NCBI GenBank assembly: GCA_036852015.1
Contig: JAANDG010000041.1
Span: forward strand, 62,001-126,000
DNA from: Pelodera strongyloides
Lineage: Eukaryota > Nematoda > Chromadorea > Rhabditida > Rhabditidae
Direction: 5' to 3'
DNA: 64,000 nucleotides
A program made the translations under genes and the position numbers. Shown here piece after piece: positions 12,101 to 22,592 of the stretch; the first letter of the stretch is position 1, and each line of letters opens with the position of its first letter. The notes beneath the pieces are model-generated. The model ran no database searches and had not been told where the DNA came from. It saw nothing but the letters and a program-made list of their open reading frames with translations.

Positions 12101-14213
12101 ATAAGGGATTACAGTTTAAAAGCAAGAAAAAAATCGTTCACATAGAAGATACTGAATAAAATAGAATGTAAAGATAATCATGATGTAATTTTGCAGTATC
12201 GGTGCACCATTCTCTGAAGTGATGTTTGGTTTGGATAACAAGGAGGCTCTTACCTACAACTCCACGATGCAAGTGGTTCTCGGAACCCTGACCGTGATTA
12301 TGTTCGTCATCTACGCCGGAACATCTTACACCAAGTGGTCAGTCGATTATGGCTAATAAACTGGAACAAGCTTAGATACTGTCTACTTCCCCCTAATCTT
12401 ACTATCTCACAGTATATTCGTATAATCTTACTTCCTGTACATATCGCATATTCCTTTATTTGAATTTCTGATTACATTCCAGGATCTCGGAACGACTCAA
12501 CTGCTACACAGCCATGATTGCTCTTCTAATTTTCCATCTGATCACTATGCCGTGGCCCTTCCTCCCTGGAAATATCGAACACTGTGAACGGTTTATGTCC
12601 AATAGTAAGTTTCCGTTCGGTTTATCTGTCACAGTCACTCAGTGCTGCATCTCAAATACATTGCTAGTAACAGTGTTTGGATATTCTCCGTGAAGACAAT
12701 AGTTGAGATTGTTCCATAAAATATTATTGTTACTATGATGGAGGAATGAGTTGAAACCTGAAATCCTTTGCAGCATCCACACATCATTGGGATTGGTGCA
12801 CTTCATTGAAACCAATTAATATGTGGGTGTACTACGTCTCATACGCAATCATCTTCGGAATGGGGCTGCCTTGCCTTAACAACTCCCTCCAATCGCTGTA
12901 CTCGATGGTGCTCGGAAAAGGAAGACAGGTAACTTTTTCGAAATGTAAAGCTAAGCGATGCTACTACTACGTAAGAGTGTACACAATTCTACCTCTTCAT
13001 TTCTTATGTTATTAAGGACTTGTAACTCAGTTAATGAGTTTTCAATTCAGGGTCTCATGCAAGGAATCAACCAGGCTGTCGGATGTTTGTCGCGAATTCT
13101 TGGTCCAATTGTCATGTCGTAAGTAACTGGTTCTAATTTTCATTACTAGTTCATATCTGGAAAGCTCATACTGATAAATATCAATAACATCACTATGCTG
13201 AGTGGCCTTGGAGGGGGAACTACATTGATGTTGGTATGTTCAAGCGTAATTCAATAGTATTTCAGCACTTCTTTCTCCATGTATGGTCCTCAAGTGAACT
13301 GGCTGATCGAAATCGTTCTCATTGCCGTTTTCCTTCTCATTTGGTCATTCACATACAGGTGAGCAATTAGAGACGCTTTTATTTTCCAATGCTTTATTCT
13401 TTGTTTTTTTTCAATCATTGTTTATATTTATGTATCTACCAGTGAAAGCACTTTAAATTTGTCATTTTACATTTTATTGAGGATATGCAATTAAAACATA
13501 GAGTATAATTGAATATAGGAAAAAATTGAGAAAAATACTTAACCCACAACCAGTTTATTTGAAATCCAACCCAGGGAGTGAATTACTAGACAAGCGGAGA
13601 TACTAGTCTACCGCACGACTGTGAAACGTATGGGGATAACTGCATACCCATGTATTACATGCAAAAAAATATTATATGCAGATGAAGTAATTTACATAAT
13701 CTTGATGGGGAAGCAGTTGTTCCCATACGTTTCTTAGGTTAGTGATGCGGTAGTCTATTAGGTTCGCGTCTTTAGTGACTGCGTTCCTTTAAGGGATCTA
13801 GAAGTAGTAAGAGGGCAGGCGTTTCTTACCTTTAAGGGCAGAATGCGGACGATTCGTTGCGGGTCCTTCGTTGCTAACTCACAATTAATAATTTGCCCGC
13901 TTACAGACGACTGGTGCCCGCTTGTGTAATCAAGAAGCGCACGATTGAGTTGGAGAACAAGGGAATCGAGAATCCGGGAATAGTAGCTGACGAGGTCGAG
14001 GCTGCGAAGAAACAACTGGAGCACAGCATTCACAAGCCGAGCACCATCAGCACAATCGAACAACCGAGGTCGGCCGCTTCGTCTCGGCCAGGCTCCCGCG
14101 CACCGTCGCGAGCGGGTTCGCGAATTCATTCACGCGCCCCGTCACGCGCCCCGTCCCCAACCCTGTCATACTCATTGTCTAGGTTTGAGCAAGAGCACCA
14201 AACGGCACTATAG
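9197..14213 (+). CDS. MFSD8/CLN7-like major facilitator superfamily transporter
   Basis: Complete model, 571 aa in 13 exons: 9197-9346, 9522-9606, 9974-10135, 11227-11340, 11452-11560, 11738-11840, 11977-12083, 12197-12337, 12483-12604, 12774-12928, 13051-13118, 13266-13358, 13907-14213. Every junction keeps frame. The ATG directly follows TTTCAG (9191-9196), so the mRNA is probably SL trans-spliced or has a 5' UTR intron. The N-terminus carries a short tail then WPYVQQLDNTISASF-type sequence, matching the MFSD8 first helix and loop. Further hydrophobic helices follow with the glycine-rich GVGEALAAPLLG and RFLNGAGSGN segments typical of MFS helices 2 and 4. MFSD8 (CLN7) is a lysosomal membrane protein reported to conduct chloride. 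The last 40 residues form a Ser-Arg-Pro-rich repeat tail (SRAPSRAGSR type), unusual for the family. Family confidence is high; transport substrate is not shown. Confidence 0.88.
10224..10245 (+). repeat. TTTA microsatellite
   Basis: Short run of TTTA repeats inside transporter intron 3. Confidence 0.8.
10755..10805 (-). repeat. Degenerate tRNA-like sequence in transporter intron 3
   Basis: Read on the minus strand, this has a tRNA D-arm/A-box-like block (GCTCAGCTTGGTACGCTC) followed by a B-box-like GGGTTCAAA. No acceptor stem or proper anticodon arm can be built, so it is at best a tRNA-derived relic or SINE fragment. Confidence 0.25.
13602..13765. mobile_element. Inverted-repeat element (MITE-like) in transporter intron 12
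   Basis: The left arm (about 13602-13655) and the reverse complement of the right arm (about 13703-13765) share GTCTACCGCA-like and GAAACGTATGGG blocks with a similar order and spacing. They flank an AT-rich centre of about 50 bases. The arms are imperfect. The arrangement suggests a short non-autonomous DNA element or an old foldback sequence; no target-site duplication was confirmed. Confidence 0.5.
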
Positions 14214-15792
14214 GCAGTTGATAACGCTTCCAATTTTTTAGTTCTCTGAGCTCTTAGAGAGGCCCGACATCAATATCCAGCCCGATATGGATGGACGCTT
14301 TCTTCTCGCCGGCTAATTGATTTTTTTGCTGGTTATTTCACCAGTAATCCATGATATTTGTAGATTGTTGATGTTCCGTATATACAAGAATTTTGGTCTG
14401 AATCAGATCTCCATTTGTGTTTCACTTAAAACCTTCCAGACGAAGCCACACTGGCAGAGGATTGTTTTTCTGAAATTTACTTTTCTATGGTAATTTTAAT
14501 GTTTTCTAGCTTTTTTTTACATATTATTTTACATGCATTGTTCCTGTCACGATGATCAAGAGTCTGATCGCGATTTGTATGCTAACAACTTCGTTTGTAT
14601 TCCCTTCTTCGAGTATTATGCGTTGAGATCTCTCGACTGACCAATCTGCTTGTAATACGCCCTCAAGTGATTTGTGCCAACTGTGGGCGAAGCAGATAAT
14701 CTTTTTTCGCAAGCATTACTGAATAACACTGTAAACATGTCTACCATTCCAAATTAATTGCTTGGAGCAGCTATCCGAACTCTTTATGCCCTCAATTATG
14801 TTTGTTATTATTCACAATTCTCTATTGTAATGTAATAATCCATATGCACATCACACTCAGGTTCTCCATTTCCCTGCTTGTTTAATTTCAACGGATATTG
14901 TTTGTGCTGTGGTTTATTCTCCTGTTCTTTTTTCATCCGTTCATTATTCCGTCATTAATATTCTAGGGGTTCTTGCCTTTTTTCGAATGCTCTTCTATTA
15001 CTCACCTAACGGGTGTTTCTACTGAATTTACTGTCATTTTTGTTATGAAAATACAATAAAAAATATGCAAAATATCACACAGATTCCTGCAATAAGTAGT
15101 TTCATTCTGGTCAACTGGTAAAGCATGGTAGGAAACAAAGTATGCCGAAAGAGTTGCAGTATTTTACTCTGGTAAACTTTATACATATATGGAAAACTAT
15201 AGTGAAAGCGCTAATATACATAAAGAACTAACCCAGATGAAACTCCACGCAGTTTAGCACTGTTCGATCTAGTCGACAAAATAAAGTTAATTTTTGAGCA
15301 AGTTTTTTTTCTTCTCTACATTTTTTTATAAAAAGAATATCGGAGTAAAATGGGGATCGTTGAGTTACTGCGGCTATTTATTTAAAGTCATTGAACGCCA
15401 AATTCACACTTCTGGTAATGACTCACTTGGTCAAAAGCAGCGGACTACAAAGTCAGGTGCGCACCGGGTCCAATGCGGCCTGGCTACATTTGCTAATCAG
15501 TTCTATTACAATAACTATAATACTGCATTACTTTTCTAATTATTTGATAGTTTTCGTAGAAACAACACTTAAATCCTCCATTTTCTTAGTTTATTGAGTT
15601 CAACGCCTTTCCGTAACATAAAGCATAGAGCATGATGCTTTATCTTGTCTTGAAGTATTCAAAGCACTGCAACCTCCAGCTGTTTTCCAGCTCCGTGTGT
15701 CTATGTCGTGCCTGTCAATTACTTAACGAACTGATTAAAAGATGTATGCACCTTGGGTGTCCATCAATGAAAGTGCTTCTGGAGCGCTTCCA
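14214..15792. other. 3' UTR and intergenic DNA
   Basis: Follows the transporter stop codon. A candidate polyadenylation signal AATAAA lies at 15055-15060, which would give a long 3' UTR. I found no supported gene before the next start at 15793. Confidence 0.5.
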
Positions 15793-17245
15793 ATGTCGTC
15801 AACTTTGCTCTCTACTATTATTTTCCTTCTTTCGATAGGGTAAATTTTTATGATTTAGTCTAAAAACATAAAAATATACTAATATTACATATTTTCCACC
15901 ACGCTTTTATGATAGTTTTGCTAGTTTCAGAACAATTGTGGCCGAACCACTTGGTGATTCATCAGTCGCTACAGATGATGACCGACTTCTCTTCACCATT
16001 TACAAAACGTACTTGATAATGGTTATGAATTTGATATTTTGTGATGTTCGTTGCGTGGTTGCTGCAAATAAAGTCAAAGTGGCACAACTGAGATTTGATA
16101 GTGTTTGTTTCCTTATTTCCCAATTGTAACCACCAACATGTCTAGCTGTTGGTCCAAATGTGATCTGGCCCAAGGCAAGAAGAACTCGCAGGAAGCGTTG
16201 TTGCGGATGATGCTCAAGAAGGAGTCAAATCATACCGAATACTGCAAGTTCGAGAATTTAACTGAAATACATCAGCAACAGAAACATGTTACTAGCCAAC
16301 GCTGTTATGAAAACATCCTCTTTAGACCGTATCTAACTGCCCGTGCATGTGCCATGTCATGTGTTTCCAAGGAAGATCACCACGTGTATTTGAAGCCATT
16401 TTTTCGCCGAAATTATCTAAACGACTTCATATGCTACAAGCATTCTGCAGGTAAGAAACGTTAATGTGTACACGATGACGTCGTAACGATGACATAAGTA
16501 AAAGGTCACATCGATCAAGAAAGATTACTCATATTTTACAGTGATTTGTCACAGAGTTTGCCCGCTTCCTGCCCTGTTATCAGAATCGAACTTCCCTTGA
16601 GTTCCTTTTTGAAAGATGCGGCTACTTTGCACTGAGCAACCAGGAAAAGGTGATTGCCAATAAGGAAACATGCAGGTGGGTTGTACTTTTGATACATGGA
16701 AATGAGACCAAAAGTAATCATAGCAATTACAATTAAAATCAAGGAGTATTGCAAAATGAGTAATTATAAGCCAACTTTGTTTTGCAGTCGTCTTGACTGT
16801 GTGATGCGAGTTATTCCACTTATTGTGCAAAGAGACTGCAAAGTGGAGAATGAGGATGGTAAGACCTTAAATGAAATTAACGAATGCAATGTCAATTTAG
16901 ACATTTCGTAGGAAATTTTCTTTGTTCACATTGTTTATTGACGCTCCTCACCAGAACTTTGCAAGTGACTGATGCGCTTTCGTTCGTTGCTGAGGAAATA
17001 ACAACAACTTGTTTAGCAAAATTTTTTGAGGAAAAAATATAAGCATTTGTCCATCCTTGGCACTTCTCGTAATCTTTGCTACTAACAAAGGGGCGACATT
17101 TCTGATAAGATATGACGCGTAATATTTAGATGATTTTGCGAATCAGGCCGCAGAATTGATGGAGAAGCTCGTCGGTGCTTTCCTACGCGAAGGAGTCAAG
17201 CTCAACCGTCTGCAAAAGCATTGCATGGAAATGACCAAGATCTAA
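15793..17245 (+). CDS. Small secreted cysteine-rich protein, possibly CPG4/DUF19-like
   Basis: Complete model, 245 aa in six exons: 15793-15839, 15931-16008, 16146-16450, 16555-16675, 16788-16858, 17130-17245. All phases agree. Exon 1 plus exon 2 yields a clear signal peptide (MSSTLLSTIIFLLSIG, then TIVAEP), which sets the start. The mature protein has about 15 cysteines in patterns such as CWSKC, ACAMSC, FLPCY and TCSRLDC, plus two N-glycosylation sequons (NHT, NLT). The C-terminal 35 residues look helical. The spacing of pairs C-x2/3-C with F-x-PCY recalls nematode-specific extracellular families such as CPG4 or DUF19, but I cannot confirm this. It lies 1.6 kb downstream of the transporter on the same strand. 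Confidence 0.75.
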
Positions 17246-17273
17246 GTCGAAAATCCGTTCTACGGGGGTTTGC

Positions 17274-17279
17274 AATAAA
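17274..17279 (+). terminator. Polyadenylation signal AATAAA
   Basis: AATAAA 29 bases after the stop codon of the small secreted protein gene, an ordinary nematode spacing. Confidence 0.7.
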
Positions 17280-18099
17280 TGTTACGATGCGTGAACTTAC
17301 TGTGGCCAGCTTCAGAAGAAAACTGAAAGTGTGCCAGGTTTACTTGTACTTCATGCACACACAACACTTTATATAAAATTGATTTCCCACAGTTTCCATT
17401 CGTAAGCCTCGTTTATGCATGTTTTGTCTTCCGGCAAGTTGGAGAGCAGTAGTTGCTACTTTTCAGGTGTTGAGGAAATCATCGACGGTAACCTACAACA
17501 CTTCAATGCGATACCCGACGCTTCATTTTGCCATTTGATCGGAACCCATATATTGGTTACATATGTTTCGTTCACATTTCGCTTATTTTTGGGGGAACAG
17601 AATTAAATGTTTTTAAGGGGTTTTCTTATACTTCCTAGTTCGAAAATGATTGAAACAAAACAATGTTGCAATTCGGTCAACATTTTCATATATTATTGAA
17701 CGACATCAAATGTTTGTTTTAAAATTCGAGCTGGGTTGGTTTTTTTCCACAAAGAAGAAGGAAATTAAAAGTTTTGAGACAATGTTTTGACTGTTCTGAG
17801 ATCCACATAAAAGAGCATTGAAGTCGAGCCATAATTCACTGGAAAACACTCACATTCGAACAATTTCTGAGCAATATTCATTTTACATTTACTTTTCATC
17901 CTATGCGAATTTTTTGTTATTAAATAGGAATACATTTATGACAGAAAGCAATTATTTTGTGAGTTTGTTTGAAGAACTTCTTGGGCTGTAACACAGCAAA
18001 TTCACAGAAAAAATTGGACACCCTAACCAAACTAAATGACATGTTTGGAGAATTTGATTGCCAAAAGACTGAATTAAGAAATGACCATGTTATTTCAGA
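17280..18099. other. Intergenic DNA
   Basis: AT-rich, no supported gene. It ends with TTATTTCAG at 18090-18098, one base before the next ATG, a probable trans-splice acceptor. Confidence 0.6.
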
Positions 18100-19439
18100 A
18101 TGTTCTCCTTGCGGAATGTATCTCTCGTTTTCTTCTCTATTCTGCTGGTGCAGATCATAACGGGTAATGTGCTCCCCCAAGAAGAGAAGGCTTCAAATGA
18201 CACTAGTTCGGATCCCAGCCCCAACGTTTCTCTCAATGGACCGATGCAAATTAATGGTAAGGTTGTTTTGGTTTTAAACCACATGGGAAAATGCCAGCCT
18301 AAATCGTCTAGCTCTGTTCGTTAATTACACCCAAATGATTAATAACTGCTCACAACGTTTGATTTATTGCTGGCTTTATTTTGCAGGTGCCCATTACTTC
18401 TTCACTAGCCCGAGAAGGAGCGGAATCTCTATTCAAGGAGGTTAGTTTGCAAACTGCGTATTCCTAGTTGTGCCTGTGTTTATAGATATCGAAGTCAACG
18501 AAATTCACAATTTCGCTCTAAACCGTTGCACAGTAAGTCAATTCGAAGGTCCTCATGATGCCCGTCGCGATCTTATATTCGATGACATCGGGGGTTTATC
18601 CAAACAATTTTCAAATAAAATGAGCTTTTTCAGAACAAGAAGATGCCACGAATGATGAAGAACTAGACAGTGAAGAAGCAAGCAATTCGGAAGAGTTCGA
18701 TGAAGGCCCACAAGTATTCATGGGTCTTCTGAGCGACCCATCTATTGAAAGTGAAGAAGCTGAGGAGCCCGAATTTGAGGAAGATGATGACGTCTCTGAA
18801 GACATCGGAGATACAGAGAGCGGTGGAAGTGATGAAGAAGATGGAGTCTTCACTGATGAGTTCGAGCAACTCGGCGAATCTGACGAGGGTGATATAAGTG
18901 ATGAAGAAGTTACCGAAGAGACCGTTGAACCTCTTGATGTTTTCGACGATGACACTGAGGAAGGTGGAATTGACGTGAGTGATTCTACTGAAAACGGCGA
19001 CTTTACTGAGGAACTCGATGAAGACGTTACTGGGGAAACCGATGAATCCGATGTAGATGATTTTATCGATTTTACCGAAGATGGAGACACTATGCACGAT
19101 GACGAGGTTTTCGAGGAAACCGATGGAACTGAAGAAGACGAGGGAACGGACGAAACCGATCAAGGCGACTTTACAGAAGAAGATGTTACTGACGAGGACG
19201 ATGAAACTCAGAGTGAGGGAACTATCTCGAGATCCACACAAACTGAAGACAACATCGAAAGCAATGGAGATGATGAGCACATGATCTCCAGGAGAGAACT
19301 TCCGAATGGGTTCAACGTTACCGAAACTGAAACTCCCACTGGCACGGGAAGTGAGAATATCACTACGGGATTCAAGCTGCCAGAGAATACAGAAGACACG
19401 CCGGAAACTTCCACAAATGAAACTGTTCCTGCACTGTAA
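18100..19439 (+). CDS. Secreted, extremely acidic low-complexity protein
   Basis: Complete model, 338 aa in three exons: 18100-18256, 18387-18440, 18634-19439. Phases agree. The start is set by a signal peptide (MFSLRNVSLVFFSILLVQIITG) right behind a TTTCAG acceptor. Exons 1-2 give a short Ser/Asn-rich spacer with several N-x-S/T sequons. Exon 3 encodes about 230 residues dominated by Glu and Asp, with spaced Thr, Ser, Gly, Val and Phe. The pattern recurs imperfectly as blocks such as DFTEE and DETD-type sequence. Many Ser/Thr-acidic sites (S/T-x-x-E, S-x-E) fit casein-kinase or FAM20-type phosphorylation. The sequence predicts an intrinsically disordered, strongly anionic secreted protein that could bind calcium or cations. 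I do not recognise a family; opposite-strand ORFs here are shadows of the skewed composition. Confidence 0.75.
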
Positions 19440-19477
19440 CGAGATATCAACCCCCACGTCGAGCTTTACATTGCTGT

Positions 19478-19483
19478 AATAAA
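19478..19483 (+). terminator. Polyadenylation signal AATAAA
   Basis: AATAAA 38 bases after the acidic protein stop codon. Confidence 0.7.
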
Positions 19484-22400
19484 ATCATAAAATGTTTTCC
19501 GGTTTTGTGAATAAACTTGATATTTCACTTAAGCGATGTTTATTATGCATGTGGAAGCTGTATTATACTTACAGTCAGCTAATTGTAAATGATAGTGAAA
19601 TGCAAGTAAAAACCTTCCATTCTGTAATGAAATTTAAATTCAATCGAATGCATTAAGTCCGAGGGCTTATCACTTGATGTTTAATATCTACCCTTATCCT
19701 TTTAAATTATTAGTTTAAACTCAAATCTCCATTCGAGGTAAGATCCCGTTCTAAAATTGCATAACTTTTCTTTCATCAAGACAGTATAAACTTCATAAAA
19801 AAAACTCTCGTCACTCTCCGCACAGAACTTCTCATCAGACATCAGCACTTAAAGGGACGCGCCCTTATGTATACTTTGTACTGCACAGTATGAAAAAGAT
19901 AGTGGTCAAACAATCCGACGAAAAGCGCTGTTTTCAGCGAGAAATTCATATTAAAAAAGTTTCGCCCGATAGAAGCTCCACAGTTAGTCATAAAAAAACA
20001 AATGTTATAATTCCCGCGAGGTATTCGACCGATTAATTAGTGGTAGTGGAATAACATTCGTCGAGTCCTTATCAGCACGGCCATATACTGGACAACCATA
20101 TACTGGACAATTACTAGGGTTACGGTGCGTATTGGTTCAAGGAGAGCATTTTTATTCATCATTTTACTCGCTGTTGCCGCATTTCTTGCAAAACATTTTC
20201 CCAACACTATCCGTTACGTACTATGCAGATAACAAAAACACAAAATCTACATAAGGGCCATAACGGTGGCCGCGTCCCTACTCTTTTCCCATTAGAAGAA
20301 ACTCGAAGAGTGTTTGATCTGTGTGAATGAATACAGCGCGCATTTATTAATAGTTCAAAGCAGACGGATTGACAAAGTGTCATACTTCGAAAGTGGCAGT
20401 CATTCCAAATTTCGACCAACGAATAATAATCACATTGCGGAACGGACTCATTTGATGGGCGGAAATAATCGAATTATTCATGCTATTGTGATCCATTACA
20501 ATAACCCCAGACAGAGGGATAACCTACCTCTCTATTGGCCAGTATTTAGCTAACTTTATAGAGCGACAGACAGTGTTTTCCAACCTTGCATTACAAAGAA
20601 AGTTGCCCATGGTTGTAATCAAGGTTGTTCAATGTATTTTACATCATTTCGGCTCAATTTTCGGTCTTTTTGGCGTATATCGTAAATGAGAGAATACGCG
20701 CAATTATTGAAGGTCAAATTTGCCTGAATACCTGAAACAGAGCCTGGATGACCCCGAAAAAAGGAGTGTGCGCATAAATGCGAGATTACATCTGAAAGGC
20801 ACTTTACCCAAAAAAGGACAGACTATGCAAGCAAAATGCTGCAAATTAAAGAACCTAGTTCTTTGTATGTTAATCTTTTGTTTACAAAATTCCGCATTGT
20901 TTGTCTCATTTGTTTCCTAATGTACTCAATTAAAGAGGACATTAGGATATGTATCAGCCTATTATGCTTCCCATTAGAACCGCTCCTAGCCTTCCGTTTT
21001 TGCGCTCTGCGATTAGCCGTCCCCGCATGGAAATTGCCGCGTCTTCTTATGCAATGCTTTGGTATGCGCGCTAAGTCAATTCTGGACTGGCATCCCTGCC
21101 ATTTAGTACTTTTTAGAAGCAGTAATATGCAGGAAAGAATGAATCCGGATTTCTACTCCATCCCTGTAAGCCCAACAAAAGTGAAACATTCACCATGTAA
21201 GATTACCACGCTCGAGTGAATCTGCCAGCGAATCTACTTTCCCCTCATTACATTTAAGGTTTGTTAAAATAGAGAATGACAGAAAGTGGCAAATTAGGTG
21301 CGTTTGTTGTAGTTTTGAGTTGTCACCATACTCCAAGTAAAAACTACGTTACAAAATTCTTGTTCAGGTTACGAACGCTACATTATCGTTTAGAATCTGT
21401 AGCTTAATGCAAAAACATTTATTTAAAGACCTACGTTTGTTGTGAGCGACAATATTCGCTTTACTTGTCGTCGCCGGATAAAAGATGTAATGCCCAGTCG
21501 ATTAAGTGCCTTCCCATGTTTGTAAAGAGAAAGAGAGAGGACAAATAGGACATAAAGAATCTCGTCCACTCAGTTAAGTCAAACAATATGACAATGTCCT
21601 TTAACAATCAAATGACACACCCGTATTTAACTTGCTTGAATACAGCTTTTATTATAAAATTGTTTCTAGAATATCAATGGTGACATTAGTATATATTGCG
21701 AACGCAACAACATACGCACTTTAGCACCTATCTTCTGGCGGCTACTATCTTTGAATTAACAATGTCCCAGTTTATTAAAACCTTCCCTTAAGCAAACATT
21801 ATTAAAATCCCCCTCAAGGGATCGTACTTTAAATCTTTTAAAAGGATGAGAAGTGGAATCCCTTTAGCCATAATATGCACATTTTCACTTTTGGAGCAAA
21901 ACCGAACCAGATTAACATACGTTTTCAAAATTGGTGCATTTTCATATTGTGTTAAAGTGCCAACTTTCTTACTTGTCTATTGGTCAATATACGGTCTTCT
22001 TAATCAATTACATGCAAAGTATTCCGTGTCTACAGTATATGTAAATATCTTCAGTAAGCCTCACGTAACTCCTTCAAATCTCCTTTCATGAACCAAATTA
22101 GGACCTGAAGTCCCCCAAACAATTCCTGGGAAACGTCTAACAGTTTCGGTCTGTGTTGCAGCCTTGACCTCGTGTGATTAAAAACTGCAGAAAAAGAAAA
22201 GAAACTTTCAAACAGGCTCTGTAATTCGTCAAGTTTTTCTTCAAAATTTATTAGAGGCTAGGCATTACTTAAATACTACGACATGAACCAAATCGCTTCG
22301 GGCTCCATGTTAGCATGGTAGGTCAATGCAGTTAATCCGTTTAATTGATCTCATTACAAAATTTTCATTTTGCTAATCAATCTGGCTATAATAGGGTGAT

Positions 22401-22550
22401 TTCGGTCAGTGATTGTTTTTGTGCAAAACGGCACAAATCTAATCCGGCTCCAGAGATTTCGCCTCTTTCTTTCGCTTATGGAGTGCGTGTGATAAAAGTC
22501 GGTTCAAGCGAGTCGCGATCTAATTTTTTGCTGCGGAGTATTCGCGGCGA

Positions 22551-22592
22551 ATTCACCCAGGACAGACCCCCTTATTTTGTCTTTGGGTGAAT
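22551..22592. repeat. Inverted repeat (9-bp arms)
   Basis: ATTCACCCA at 22551-22559 and its reverse complement TGGGTGAAT at 22584-22592 flank a 24-base spacer. It lies at the end of an 82-codon open frame in a patch with higher GC than its surroundings. Confidence 0.5.

Noticed and set aside
18611..19457. Minus-strand Ser/Val/Phe-rich ORFs (159 and 264 codons)
   Set aside because: They are complements of the Glu/Asp-rich exon, and the plus-strand model has a signal peptide and matching splice phases.
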